DNA from: Clostridiales bacterium
GTDB taxonomy: Bacteria > Bacillota > Clostridia > Oscillospirales > Ruminococcaceae
DNA: 64,000 nt
NCBI GenBank assembly: GCA_003150405.1
Contig: QAMM01000002.1
Span: forward strand, 141,433-205,432
Direction: 5' to 3'
The notes under the pieces are model-generated. The model was given only the letters and a program-made list of their open reading frames with translations, made no database searches and was not told the DNA's origin. Positions 35,056 to 43,869 of this stretch are shown piece after piece. Numbering within the stretch: position 1 is the stretch's first letter; the number at the start of each line of letters is the position of its first letter. A program made the position numbers and the translations under genes.

Positions 35056-35673
35056 ATGAGAATTCTTACAGCCGCTGAAATGCGCCAGGCAGAGGCGCGC
35101 GCCGTGCAAAACGGAACAAGCTATGAACAGCTCATGGAAAACGCAGGAGTTCAAGCGGCTCAGCAGCTTACCCGCACACACGCTGGGGCGCCGCGTATCC
35201 TGTTTTTGTGCGGGAAAGGAAATAACGGCGGGGACGCCCTTGTCATGGCCCGTTTGCTCACCCTAAAAGGGTGGGCGGTATCGGTTTCCTTGCTTTGTGG
35301 GGAACAGCTTTCGGAGCTCGCTGTCCTCAACCGCAGCCGCCTGCCGGAGCAGGTTCGGATTCTCCCGCCGGACGACAGTCTGTACGGTGAAATCACCCGG
35401 GCGGATCTTCTGGTGGACGCGGTCTTTGGCATCGGGTTCCACGGCGAACTTCCGGAGCCGGTGCGCATTGTTTTCCGAGAAGCCAATGCGTCCAATGCAG
35501 AACGCATCGCGCTTGATCTTCCCAGTGGAATCAACAGCGATACCGGCGAACAAAGCACCGATTCCTTCCGCGCTGACCAGACCTTTACCTTCGGCGCCTA
35601 CAAACCCGCCCTGCTGCTGGATTCCTGCCAACCCTTCTGTGGCGAAATCATCTGTCTGGATATCGGACTGTAA
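35056..35673 (+). CDS. nnrE: NAD(P)H-hydrate epimerase (stand-alone YjeF N-domain)
   Basis: Interconverts the R and S forms of damaged, hydrated NAD(P)H so that a dehydratase can repair it. The 205-aa protein has GKGNNGGDALVMARLL, VDAVFGIGFHG and a late DLPSGINSDTGE. It lacks the C-terminal NnrD dehydratase domain that is fused to it in many bacteria, so that activity must lie elsewhere. The start at 35056 is preceded by GGAAAGGGG. Confidence 0.88.
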   Translation: MRILTAAEMRQAEARAVQNGTSYEQLMENAGVQAAQQLTRTHAGAPRILFLCGKGNNGGDALVMARLLTLKGWAVSVSLLCGEQLSELAVLNRSRLPEQVRILPPDDSLYGEITRADLLVDAVFGIGFHGELPEPVRIVFREANASNAERIALDLPSGINSDTGEQSTDSFRADQTFTFGAYKPALLLDSCQPFCGEIICLDIGL

Positions 35674-35922
35674 AGCGGCAGATTCTTATTCACAAGAGAC
35701 CACGCGACGTCTCGCACAATCGAGCATTCATCATTACTCTGTTCCAAGCTGACACCGTCTTTTCAAGGAGCACCGTTCGGCGTCCCAAAACGTTTCGTTC
35801 AATGCTCAATCGTCATGCACCGCCACAGCAAAACGAACATATACACCGACTGCAAAGATGGTTGCTGTGTGACCACGCCTTGTGTCACTGTGTTGGGACA
35901 CAGTAGATTTCCGGCATTGGCC

Positions 35923-35957
35923 AAACAGACGCCAGATCCATAATCCGGCGTCTGTTT
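35923..35957. terminator. Bidirectional terminator between nnrE and tmcAL
   Basis: Inverted repeat AAACAGACGCC / GGCGTCTGTTT with a 13-nt loop, just past the tmcAL stop. The rest of the 288-nt gap (35674-35961) has no recognisable gene. Confidence 0.65.
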
Positions 35958-35961
35958 TGCA

Positions 35962-37149
35962 TTATAGAAAGATAGCCTTCTGTGTATAATCCTGTCCATA
36001 CGGCAAAACCTTCGGTACGCCAAGCGCCCAAAACTCTGCAGCATAACGTTCGATCGCCGCAATCCGTCCGCTGTATGGCGCCAGCTTGGCAAAACTGGTT
36101 CCATACGGCAAAGCGGAGGTCTGTTTCATTCGGGCAGCGACTTCCCGTCCACGCTGGTTCATACCGAGAATCCGCAGGTAAGCAGGCTGTAGCTTCATAT
36201 CCTCTTGAACCACGCCAAGCGCCGCGTACAGTGCTATCCGGCGCAGGCGTGCGTGCGCGTACCGCTTGGTCTTGGCAAAGGCATAAAACTCCTCCAAGCT
36301 TGTAGCGGAGCGCGCCGCACGCATAAGCCGCTCGCCAAGCCCTTCGGACACATCTGGCAGGCGGTTAAAATCCGAAATTCCCATAGTTCGAAGCCGGTAC
36401 AAAATTCCGCGTTCTAGTGTTTCCAACCGGCAGGGGGCACGGCCAATTTCCAATTCACGCCGGTAAACTGCCCACGCGGAGGAGGGCAAATACGGCGCCG
36501 CCTGAACGGGTCCCGGGCCGGTCAGCATCCCACGGAGGGCCGACGCGCTGGCAAATTGCCCGGAGGGCTTTCTCCCATCATGGGCGCTTCCCTGCCGCCC
36601 CGTTGTCAGCGGCTGAATGGACGAATTCCTGCGTAGCAGTGCCTTCAAATACTCCACGCCGAGGATGTTGTTGGGCTCTATAAGTGCGGCGGCAACCTCC
36701 GGGCCCGCCAGCCGCTCCACCGCCTTCTGGCGTGCAGCCGCATAGGGGATTCCCACTTTCAGCTCCTGCCGAATGAATCCGTTCACCGCTTCATCGGTGC
36801 AGGCTTGCGCCGCTTTCCACAGCGGCGCAAGCCGCCCGCATTCACTGCCGAATCCCAGCCAGTCAATACAGCCGGTTCCTTCTAACAGGCCTACCGCCGC
36901 GTCGGCAAACATCTCGGCGGAGCAGGCCGCGAACAGCGAGGGAAGCTCCAACACCAGGTCAACTCCATTGCGGAGCGCCGCCTCTGCCCGCGACCATTTG
37001 GAGAAAAGCGCAGGCTCTCCCCGCTGAACCAAATGACCGCTCATAACTGCCACAACATGGGTGGCTCCTTGTTCCCGCAGCCAAGACGCCAGCCAAGCGT
37101 GTCCGTTGTGATATGGGTTGTATTCTGCTACAATACCAGCTATTTTCAC
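35962..37149 (-). CDS. tmcAL: tRNA(Met) cytidine acetate ligase TmcAL
   Basis: Activates acetate with ATP and acetylates the wobble cytidine of elongator tRNA-Met. The 395-aa protein starts with the nucleotidyltransferase motif IVAEYNPYHNGH. It continues with MSGHLVQRGEPAL and KWSRAEAALRNGVDLVLELP, as in the former YlbM family. The GTG at 37149 follows GAGGAAAA and gives the family start; the frame is open to 37173. It is divergent from ackA, a common neighbour in Firmicutes. Confidence 0.92.
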   Translation of the reverse strand: MKIAGIVAEYNPYHNGHAWLASWLREQGATHVVAVMSGHLVQRGEPALFSKWSRAEAALRNGVDLVLELPSLFAACSAEMFADAAVGLLEGTGCIDWLGFGSECGRLAPLWKAAQACTDEAVNGFIRQELKVGIPYAAARQKAVERLAGPEVAAALIEPNNILGVEYLKALLRRNSSIQPLTTGRQGSAHDGRKPSGQFASASALRGMLTGPGPVQAAPYLPSSAWAVYRRELEIGRAPCRLETLERGILYRLRTMGISDFNRLPDVSEGLGERLMRAARSATSLEEFYAFAKTKRYAHARLRRIALYAALGVVQEDMKLQPAYLRILGMNQRGREVAARMKQTSALPYGTSFAKLAPYSGRIAAIERYAAEFWALGVPKVLPYGQDYTQKAIFL

Positions 37150-37178
37150 ACTTTTTTCCTCATTTACGCCCAAATGGC

Positions 37179-37207
37179 TTGAATTTTATCCCTATTTGTA
37201 ATAATAT
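37179..37207 (+). promoter_or_regulatory. Possible ackA promoter
   Basis: TTGAAT (37179-37184), 17-nt spacer, TAATAT (37202-37207), in the divergent gap between tmcAL and ackA. Confidence 0.5.
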
Positions 37208-37302
37208 AATTGATGTGTTGTCTCTGTCAAGGAGGTTTTCTCTTACGGCTGTTCCGCCGGCGGCAGGCAGACAGAAAATATCGTACAAAGGAGTCAGGAT
37301 AC

Positions 37303-38511
37303 ATGAAGGTATTGGTAATCAACGCAGGCAGTTCCTCCCTCAAATACCAGCTCATTGATATGACCGACGAGTCGGTTCTCGCAAAAGGGAGCTGTGAGCG
37401 CATTGGTATTGACGGCGGCGTATTCAAGCAAAAAACCAGCAAAGGCGAATACAAATTCAACGCTGACATCCCGAACCACAGCGCAGCCATTAAATTGGTG
37501 GTCGATGCACTGACCAGCAAAGAGCATGGCGTCATTGCGTCCATGTCTGAAATTGCTGCGGTTGGGCACCGCGTACTGCACGGCGGCGAGAAGTTTTCCG
37601 CTTCGGTGCTCATCGACGAAAAGGTCATTGAGGCCATTGAAGAATGCTGTGAGCTTGGGCCGCTCCATAATCCGCACAACCTGACCGGCATCCGCGCTTG
37701 TGAATCTCTGATGCCGAATGTCCCGCAGATTGCGGTGTTTGACACTGGTTTCCACCAGACCATGCCGCCGAAAGCCTACATGTTTGGCGTGCCTTACCGT
37801 TATTATGAGAAATATCGTCTGCGCAAATACGGCTTCCATGGCACTTCTCACCGCTTTGTCAGCAAAAAGCTAGGTGAGCTCAACGGCTGGGATATTTCTA
37901 CCAAAAAAATTGTCACCTGCCACCTTGGCAACGGTTCCTCCATTGCGGCGGTAGACGGCGGCAAATGTGTAGACACCACCATGGGCTTTACCCCGTTGGA
38001 CGGCCTTATCATGGGTACCCGCTCCGGCGCCGTCGACCCGTCGGTTGTCCTCTACATCATGAAACATGAAAATCTCTCCCCGGACGAGATGAATGAAATC
38101 CTTAACAAAAAATCCGGCTTCCTTGGCATGTCCGACGGCGTCACCAGTGACTCCCGCGACCTGATCGCCGCAGCCGAAGGCGGAAACAAAAAGGCGGAGG
38201 TCGCCATCCGCACCTTCCGTTACCAGATCAAACGCTACATTGGCGCTTATGCCGCTGCAATGGGCGGTCTGGATGCTATCATCTTTACCGGCGGCATCGG
38301 CGAAAATTCTGACGAGCTTCGTGAAGAATGCTGTGAAGGGCTTGAATTTCTCGGCGTTAAGCTCGACCTTGCCAAAAACACCGAGCTTAACCGCCATCAG
38401 GGCAAGATTTCTACGCCGGACTCCAAAGTTGAGGTTTGGATTGTCCCAACCAATGAGGAACTCCTCATTGCACGTGACACCCTTGAAATCGTCAACGGCC
38501 TGAAAAAATAA
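37303..38511 (+). CDS. ackA: Acetate kinase
   Basis: Converts acetyl phosphate and ADP to acetate and ATP, a major ATP source in fermenters. The 402-aa protein has VLVINAGSSSLKYQ, HRVLHGGEKF, the FDTGFHQTMP motif, YGFHGTSHR, HLGNGSS and TGGIGENS. AAAGGAG precedes the ATG at 37303; the upstream in-frame extension to 37210 lacks a ribosome site. No pta is adjacent. A strong terminator follows, so it is monocistronic. Confidence 0.97.
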   Translation: MKVLVINAGSSSLKYQLIDMTDESVLAKGSCERIGIDGGVFKQKTSKGEYKFNADIPNHSAAIKLVVDALTSKEHGVIASMSEIAAVGHRVLHGGEKFSASVLIDEKVIEAIEECCELGPLHNPHNLTGIRACESLMPNVPQIAVFDTGFHQTMPPKAYMFGVPYRYYEKYRLRKYGFHGTSHRFVSKKLGELNGWDISTKKIVTCHLGNGSSIAAVDGGKCVDTTMGFTPLDGLIMGTRSGAVDPSVVLYIMKHENLSPDEMNEILNKKSGFLGMSDGVTSDSRDLIAAAEGGNKKAEVAIRTFRYQIKRYIGAYAAAMGGLDAIIFTGGIGENSDELREECCEGLEFLGVKLDLAKNTELNRHQGKISTPDSKVEVWIVPTNEELLIARDTLEIVNGLKK

Positions 38512-38525
38512 CTTTATTGCGGCAA

Positions 38526-38559
38526 AAGAACCGCAGTCCGAATGGACTGCGGTTCTTTT
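38526..38559 (+). terminator. Terminator of ackA
   Basis: 14-bp stem with arm AAGAACCGCAGTCC, loop GAAT, then a T run, 15 nt after the ackA stop. It may also end GH42 transcripts from the other strand. Confidence 0.9.
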
Positions 38560-38623
38560 TATTGTTATCTTTGCAAGCATATTCCAAATCGTTCCATCTG
38601 GATACAACATTGCCCGCTTTTCG

Positions 38624-40609
38624 TTAAAACGTTTTGGTATACACCTGGAACCCAAACGGCGCAAGAGTGTTGGTCTGGCCGTCAAAATAGCTCATCCAAT
38701 CCGCTGGGCAGTCAAAGGCCTTTTCTTCTCCGGTATGGTTCAGAACAAAGATATATTCTTTTTCATCGCTGCGGCGCGCCATCACTTCCACGCCCTCGAC
38801 TGCTTTACAAAGGCTGGAGACACCTGCCTTTTGCACCAGTTCTTGAGCCAAACGATCCATCAATTCCACGCCGGGCTCATTGCCCACATAATACGCAAGC
38901 CCATCCCCGTAAGCGTTGACTGTGACCGCCGGAGAACCCGCATAAAATTCAGAAGCGCATACAGCAAGAGGGGCCGCGCCTTTCAGCGTGATGATATCGC
39001 TCCACTTTTCAGCGGTAAAAACATCATTGCCCCAACGCACCTTCAAATCGGTTCCCCACAGACAGTCGTAATCCAGAACTTCAAGGCCGACCAGCTCGCT
39101 CAGGGCACCGGGCAGCTCGCGGTCGCTCATGCAGATGTTGCTACGATCCTTAACACCGGTGCGCATGGTGAGCAACAGATGTCCGCCGGCCTTGACATAA
39201 GCTTTGTATTTCTCCTCCAGCGCCGGATCCATCAGGTACTGAAGCGGCGCAATCAGCAGCTTGTAACGGCTGAAATCCGACTGGTCACTCACAAAATCCA
39301 CTGGGATGTTTTGTTTATAAAAAGCACCGTAATATTTTACGACCTGCTCAACATAATCAAGCTTAGGATGATGCGGCTGAATTTGCAGAGCGTATTCCTG
39401 GTCATAGGAGAAGACAATGCCGACCTCTGGCCGGGGTTTTACCCCCTGGATTTCGGCCATAAGCGGGCGTACCTTGTGGATAAAATCTTTTAATTCCTCA
39501 TACCGCCGGCCTGGATTGCCGCTGTGCGGCAGGATGCCATGCCAATACTGCTCGGTGCCAACGGTGCAGACACGCCAACGGAAATAAACAACGGTATCCG
39601 CACCATGCGCAACCGACTGCATGGTCCACATGGAAAGCTGGCCCGGGTTCGGAGCACGGCCCATGGTCTCCCAGCCGGTAATGCCCGACTGCTGCTCCAT
39701 AATCCAGAAATTCTGTTCCTTGGTGCCGCGCACAAAGTCGAGCGACGCCGCCAGCTTTTCGTTGGGCTGATGGGGCGGGTTCGCAAAATAACCGCCAGGG
39801 TACTGGTCATGGCTTACAAAATCCAGTGGCTTTGCCAGGTCAAAATAGCTCACCTTATCTGCAAAGCCCATAAAATTGTGGGTAATAAACTGCCGCTCGG
39901 GGCAAATGCTGCGGAGAATATCAATCTGGAACTGCTGGAACTCCACAATCAAGTCGGAACAAAAGCGTTTCCAATCCAGCATAGCGGATGGATTGTGTCC
40001 CGCAACGGTAATTTTCGGCGGATTCACCTGCTCAAAGGCGCTATACCCCTGGCTCCAGAAGCCGGTACCCCAAGCGGCGTTGAGCGCCTCTACCGTCTGG
40101 TACCTAGCTTGCAGCCATTCGCGGAAGCGAGCGGCGCAGGAAGGGCAGTAGCAGAGATCACCGTGGCTGTTGCCAAGCTCGTTGTCGATCTGCCAGCCAA
40201 TGACATTCGGGTTATCCTTAAATCGGTTCGCCATTTCGGTGACAAAGCGTTTGATGTGTACACGGTAGTTCTGGTTGGACTGGCAGTCGTGGTGCCGTCC
40301 GCCGAAAAAGTGCTGAACCCCTTTCGAATCAATCGGCTGGATTTCCGGGCTGCGTTCAATAATCCACGCCGGCGGCGCTGCGGTGGGGGTGCCCAAAACT
40401 GCTTGAATGCCGTGCTCTGCCAGCAGCGCGACCGCTTCCTCAAGCCATTCAAAATGGAATTCTCCCTCCTGTGGCTCCATCTTCTCCCAGGAGAATTCCG
40501 CCATGCGGACAACGTCAATTCCCATTTTCTCCATCAAGGCGGCGTCAGTTTCCCAGCGCTCACGGGGCCAATGTTCCGGATAATAGTCCACTCCAAAGTA
40601 AACTGCCAT
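38624..40609 (-). CDS. Beta-galactosidase, GH42
   Basis: Hydrolyses terminal beta-galactosides, for example from galactan or arabinogalactan oligosaccharides. The 661-aa protein has no signal peptide. Catalytic acid/base Glu144 is in WQIDNELG and nucleophile Glu305 in FWIMEQQSG. The structural zinc Cys set is present: Cys109 plus Cys153, 155 and 158 in DLCYCPSC. A trimerisation-type domain and a C-terminal beta domain follow. AGGAGG precedes the ATG. Upstream at 40711-40716 is a TATAAT-type -10. Confidence 0.94.
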   Translation of the reverse strand: MAVYFGVDYYPEHWPRERWETDAALMEKMGIDVVRMAEFSWEKMEPQEGEFHFEWLEEAVALLAEHGIQAVLGTPTAAPPAWIIERSPEIQPIDSKGVQHFFGGRHHDCQSNQNYRVHIKRFVTEMANRFKDNPNVIGWQIDNELGNSHGDLCYCPSCAARFREWLQARYQTVEALNAAWGTGFWSQGYSAFEQVNPPKITVAGHNPSAMLDWKRFCSDLIVEFQQFQIDILRSICPERQFITHNFMGFADKVSYFDLAKPLDFVSHDQYPGGYFANPPHQPNEKLAASLDFVRGTKEQNFWIMEQQSGITGWETMGRAPNPGQLSMWTMQSVAHGADTVVYFRWRVCTVGTEQYWHGILPHSGNPGRRYEELKDFIHKVRPLMAEIQGVKPRPEVGIVFSYDQEYALQIQPHHPKLDYVEQVVKYYGAFYKQNIPVDFVSDQSDFSRYKLLIAPLQYLMDPALEEKYKAYVKAGGHLLLTMRTGVKDRSNICMSDRELPGALSELVGLEVLDYDCLWGTDLKVRWGNDVFTAEKWSDIITLKGAAPLAVCASEFYAGSPAVTVNAYGDGLAYYVGNEPGVELMDRLAQELVQKAGVSSLCKAVEGVEVMARRSDEKEYIFVLNHTGEEKAFDCPADWMSYFDGQTNTLAPFGFQVYTKTF

Positions 40610-40710
40610 GTGTACTTCCTCCTGAATTGTTTCTTACTTGCTGCGTTGAAAATTTACCTGTGTTTTCCAGTTAGCACCCATACAAAAAGGACGGATGATG
40701 ATTTGAGGCT

Positions 40711-40716
40711 ATTATA
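40711..40716 (-). promoter_or_regulatory. Probable -10 element for GH42
   Basis: Minus strand TATAAT in TGTGGTATAATAGCCTCA, about 100 nt before the GH42 start. The -35 is poor. The surrounding 16 nt are nearly repeated at 40824-40841. Confidence 0.45.
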
Positions 40717-40744
40717 CCACATACAGGCCGCAGGCCTGCACCTT

Positions 40745-40830
40745 AAATGAAAAACGGTTCCCGTTTTTCCTAAGTGATACAATGTTCCCTCAGGACTCGG
40801 AAATCTTCGATTTCTGCCCAGTCCGTGAGG
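40745..40830 (-). ncRNA. Candidate small RNA upstream of GH42
   Basis: On the minus strand, a promoter TTGCCC (40855-40860) with a 16-nt spacer and TATAAT (40833-40838) leads into a long imperfect hairpin (CCTCA ... GGACT ... AGTCC ... TGAGG, 40788-40830). Next comes a stem AAAAACGG-GAA-CCGTTTTT (40750-40768) resembling a rho-independent terminator. No open reading frame lies inside. A self-contained transcript of about 85 nt is predicted. It matches no RNA family I can name. Confidence 0.45.
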
Positions 40831-40924
40831 TTATTATACCATCTTTCTCCCATTGGGCAAAGAGGTACACAAAAAATTTTCCCTAGCTGCCCCACCGCGC
40901 TTAAATCACCATAGACTTCGAGGA

Positions 40925-40978
40925 GAAGCAATCAAAATAAGGGCCGGCAAATCTGCCGGCCCTTATTTTGATTGCTTC
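40925..40978 (-). terminator. Perfect 25-bp inverted repeat after the DUF6125 gene
   Basis: Left arm 40925-40949, right arm 40954-40978, 4-nt loop. The GC core is AAGGGCCGGCA / TGCCGGCCCTT, extended by A/T-rich complementary flanks. It lies 24 nt past the DUF6125 stop and should terminate on either strand. Confidence 0.75.
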
Positions 40979-41001
40979 CATATTCATAGTGGATACCGTG
41001 C

Positions 41002-41526
41002 CTATTTTAAATCCACCAAGGTAAACCGCCACGAACAGCAGCAGGAGGGATCTCGAACGTCCGGATAACAGCTCAGACATTCACAGGCGATGCGATTGTC
41101 AATGACCTTCGCAAACCCTGCATATTCTATGAGCCCCACCGGCTTGCATGGGTGGTAATCCATTTGTTTACGCGCCCGCGCTGTCTGAACTCTGCATTCC
41201 ATTGTACGGTAGGTTAAGGTGTTTCCTTCCAGCAAAATCTCGTCCCGGTTGATGTTCGCATAAAACCGGTACTTCAGGGCTTTTGCAAGCCCCTCCAGCC
41301 CGGCCCGCTCCGGAAGATCTAAAAACGCCTTGATTCTCCGCGCTTCGGTCACAGTGTAGGTCTTCCAAGCCTCAGCATCGTGAAACATTGCTTCCTCCAT
41401 GCCGTACTTGCGCTCGACAGACTGGAACCAGACTCCATCCAGCGCCAGCCAATTTTTGGAGTAAAGCTGAATTAATTGGATTAACTCCTCCTTACTCAGC
41501 GCATTCAACTGTTCCCGATTTGGCAT
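41002..41526 (-). CDS. DUF6125 family, Cys-rich protein (ATC-hydrolase-like)
   Basis: A 174-aa soluble protein with helical N-terminus LSKEELIQLIQLYSKNW, then MECRVQTARARKQMDYHPCKP and a Cys-dense C-terminus (ACECLSCYPD ... CCCSW). This pattern recalls the DUF6125 family and, more distantly, L-2-amino-thiazoline-4-carboxylic acid hydrolase-type proteins. The function is not known. Seven or more cysteines suggest metal or Fe-S binding. GGCGGTGAG precedes the ATG. Confidence 0.7.
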   Translation of the reverse strand: MPNREQLNALSKEELIQLIQLYSKNWLALDGVWFQSVERKYGMEEAMFHDAEAWKTYTVTEARRIKAFLDLPERAGLEGLAKALKYRFYANINRDEILLEGNTLTYRTMECRVQTARARKQMDYHPCKPVGLIEYAGFAKVIDNRIACECLSCYPDVRDPSCCCSWRFTLVDLK

Positions 41527-41587
41527 CTGCTCACCGCCTGTAATAAAAATCCGCCGCCTTTTTAAAATAGGCCAAACGACGGTATTT

Positions 41588-41612
41588 CAAAAAAGGAAGG
41601 CCAAAGGCCGGT
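41588..41612 (-). terminator. Probable terminator after mgsA
   Basis: Minus strand GGCC-TTT-GGCC followed by TTCCTTTTTT, directly past the mgsA stop. The stem is short. Confidence 0.5.
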
Positions 41613-41613
41613 T

Positions 41614-42099
41614 TTACTCCATAAAGGATTCCATGCGGTCCTGAATCTTTTTGTTGTAGTTGATGACCTGATGATCATATTCCTCGTTCATATAGCAGGA
41701 ATGCAGCATAAAATCCGCCGTGGCCTTGTTGTTGGCAATGGGGATGTCATACACCACCGCAATGCGAAGCAGCGCGCGGACATCCGGATCATGCGGCTGA
41801 GCCTCCAGCGGATCCCAGAAAAAGATGACCATATCAATGGCACCCTCCACAATTTTGGCGCCGACCTGCTGGTCGCCGCCAAGCGGGCCGCTGTTGTATG
41901 CGCGCACCGGAAGTTCCGTTTCCTCGGCAATCAAACGCGCCGTCGTCCCTGTTCCGCACAAAAAGTGCTTCTTCAGCTCGCCACTGTTCTCCTTGGCCCA
42001 CTCCACCAGTTCTTTCTTTTTGCTGTCGTGCGCAATGAGCGCAATGCGTTTCTGCCTGCCGATGGTCAGGGTCAGGTAATCGTCCGTTAACATAGACAT
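41614..42099 (-). CDS. mgsA: Methylglyoxal synthase
   Basis: Converts dihydroxyacetone phosphate to methylglyoxal and phosphate, a bypass of lower glycolysis. The 161-aa protein has IALIAHDSKKKELVEW, the GTTARLI phosphate-binding segment, SGPLGGDQQVGA and FFWDPLEAQPHDPDVRALLR with the catalytic Asp. The ATG at 42099 follows AGGAGG. The open frame to 42243 overlaps trmB and is not coding. It is part of the HD-trmB-mgsA run. Confidence 0.95.
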   Translation of the reverse strand: MSMLTDDYLTLTIGRQKRIALIAHDSKKKELVEWAKENSGELKKHFLCGTGTTARLIAEETELPVRAYNSGPLGGDQQVGAKIVEGAIDMVIFFWDPLEAQPHDPDVRALLRIAVVYDIPIANNKATADFMLHSCYMNEEYDHQVINYNKKIQDRMESFME

Positions 42100-42118
42100 A
42101 TCCGTTTCCTCCTGCTTT

Positions 42119-42784
42119 TTATGGTTTGCCCGGCAGCGGCTCTTTGACCGCCACCAGGAATTTAATGGTTTTGCCAAGCTGCTGAAACATTGTCTCATGC
42201 TCGGTCGGCGGGCCTGCATACAAATGGCTTTCCGCCAAATCACGAGTCATACAGCGCACCCGGAAGCCGCTCTGTTCAAAATAGCCGAGCGAGTCTTCAA
42301 ACAGACCGTCATCATCGGTGCGGAACCAAATTTCCCCACCGTCCTTTAAAATCTCCCGGTACTGCAAGAGCTGCCGCGTGTGGGTCAACCGGTGTTTTTG
42401 GTCATGTACCTTTGGCCACGGATTGCAAAAATTAATGTAAACCCGCTCCGCCTCATCTGGAGGAGCCATCATCAAACGAATGCGTTCAATATCCTGCGAC
42501 ATCAGCCGGACATGTGCAGCAGGATTGGGATCCAGCGCCGAAAGATTGCGCCGGGCAAGGGCGAGCATTTCACTTTTAATATCCAACACTAGAAAGTTGA
42601 TCTCCGGATGCTCTGCCGCAAGCCGGGCTATAAAACCGCCCTTGCCGCAGCCAAGCTCCATCCAGATAGGCTGCCGCTTTGGGAACGCTTTCTCCCAACA
42701 CCCTCTATAATCTACAGGGCTTTCCACAAAAAAGCCGCAGGCTGCAAGTTCCGGGCGCGCCCAGGGTTTGTGCCGGATGCGCAT
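42119..42784 (-). CDS. trmB: tRNA (guanine-N7-)-methyltransferase
   Basis: Methylates G46 in the variable loop of tRNAs. The 221-aa protein has the SAM-binding motif MELGCGKGGF, the INFCNPWPK motif and the C-terminal TEHETMF segment typical of TrmB. Its start overlaps the HD-protein stop by one base (TAATG), so the two are coupled. mgsA follows after 19 nt. Confidence 0.95.
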   Translation of the reverse strand: MRIRHKPWARPELAACGFFVESPVDYRGCWEKAFPKRQPIWMELGCGKGGFIARLAAEHPEINFLVLDIKSEMLALARRNLSALDPNPAAHVRLMSQDIERIRLMMAPPDEAERVYINFCNPWPKVHDQKHRLTHTRQLLQYREILKDGGEIWFRTDDDGLFEDSLGYFEQSGFRVRCMTRDLAESHLYAGPPTEHETMFQQLGKTIKFLVAVKEPLPGKP

Positions 42785-43362
42785 TACTCTTTCCCCTCCA
42801 GAAAATAGGTTGCTTCCATGTCGGCCGTTGCAAGGGCAAAAGCCAGCGGGAACCTTTCAAACGACGCTCCCACACTGCGCGGATCTTCCGGGCCGGAAAA
42901 GCCCATATGGTAACGGATGGCAAACGCCTCCTCCCGGGTCAGCCGCATAAAGCCGGAGATGATATAAACCGACTTCTCCCCATGACCATACGGGAGCTGG
43001 TCGTCAAACTCATAACAGGGCACTTTTTGCCACACACCGTTGTCATCCTTGACGTTGCGGGTGCTCCGTTTGTATATGTTGATTTTGCAGATGTCATGCA
43101 ACAGTGCAACAATCGCTGCACTTTCCGGACTGACGTCTAAACTATAGATCTCTTTTACCCGCGGACGCGCCAGATAATCCACTAGGCACTCGTAGACGTT
43201 AACGCTGTGCTCCACCAGTCCCCCATCGTAAGAGCCGTGGTACCGTGCGCTTGCCGGAGCGATGAAGAAATCACTCGCCTTTGAATCCAGGTATTCCAGC
43301 AACTTGTCTGCTCCCTCACGGGTGATGTTATTTTTATAAATCTCAAGAAATTTTTCTTTCAT
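42784..43362 (-). CDS. HD-domain phosphohydrolase
   Basis: A 192-aa protein with the HD-domain ligands: YHGSYDGGLVEHS for the first His and ALLHDICKI for the His-Asp pair, with a later YGHGEKSVY and RYHMGF. Such proteins hydrolyse phosphoesters or nucleotides. The substrate is unknown. The ATG at 43362 with GGTGA upstream is preferred over a GTG at 43371. A TATAAT-type -10 (43412-43417) lies upstream. It leads the HD-trmB-mgsA operon. Confidence 0.82.
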   Translation of the reverse strand: MKEKFLEIYKNNITREGADKLLEYLDSKASDFFIAPASARYHGSYDGGLVEHSVNVYECLVDYLARPRVKEIYSLDVSPESAAIVALLHDICKINIYKRSTRNVKDDNGVWQKVPCYEFDDQLPYGHGEKSVYIISGFMRLTREEAFAIRYHMGFSGPEDPRSVGASFERFPLAFALATADMEATYFLEGKE

Positions 43363-43419
43363 CCAGTTCACCAGTTACATTCATCTTTTGCTTACGTCGC
43401 GTACAATTTTCATTATATC

Positions 43420-43779
43420 ATGTTTGCCAAAAGCCGAAAAGAAGTTTTTGTAATATTTCTTAAAGAGAAATTACATTTTGTATTATAATGTCGATTTATA
43501 CAAGTATAAAACAATTTCATTTGCCTATAGAGGTGAACTTTCAACCAAAAGGACGGTCTTTTTCTGTGAAAAATAGCTCTCTCCGCGCTGTGTGCATACC
43601 CAAACAGACTTGCCCCACACCGTTTATCCCCGAATCATCAAAGCATTCCGGCAGTTCTCCAACCCTGCAATGGGCAAACAAAATCATCCACTTTGGTATC
43701 ACCACACGGTATACCATTGGATAAGGCCAACTAAAGCCTAGCCGTGCGTTGCAAATCCAAACGCAATTTTGATAAAAAG
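43420..43779. other. Intergenic region without supported gene
   Basis: A 78-codon plus-strand frame (43488-43724) exists but has a weak ribosome site and a composition unlike the neighbours, so I do not call it. Confidence 0.4.
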
Positions 43780-43822
43780 CATTGCCGGTTTTATCACAAC
43801 TCAGAGATTCAAACCGGCAATG
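43780..43822 (-). terminator. Terminator after the YgjP-like gene
   Basis: Inverted repeat CATTGCCGGTTT / AAACCGGCAATG with an 19-nt loop, followed on the minus strand by CTTTTT, about 50 nt past the stop. Confidence 0.65.
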
Positions 43823-43869
43823 ATCATCGTTCTATACATTTTGTATTTTAATGACAAAATTCTACAGAT

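Noticed and set aside
39524..40750. Plus-strand frame of 408 codons opposite GH42
   Set aside because: Antisense shadow; the GH42 frame has both catalytic Glu and the zinc Cys set.
41614..42243. Longer 209-codon version of mgsA
   Set aside because: The extra N-terminus overlaps trmB and has random composition; AGGAGG marks the start at 42099.
43488..43724. Plus-strand frame of 78 codons in the gap after the HD gene
   Set aside because: Weak ribosome site, Ser/Pro/Ile-rich random-looking composition, no recognisable motif.
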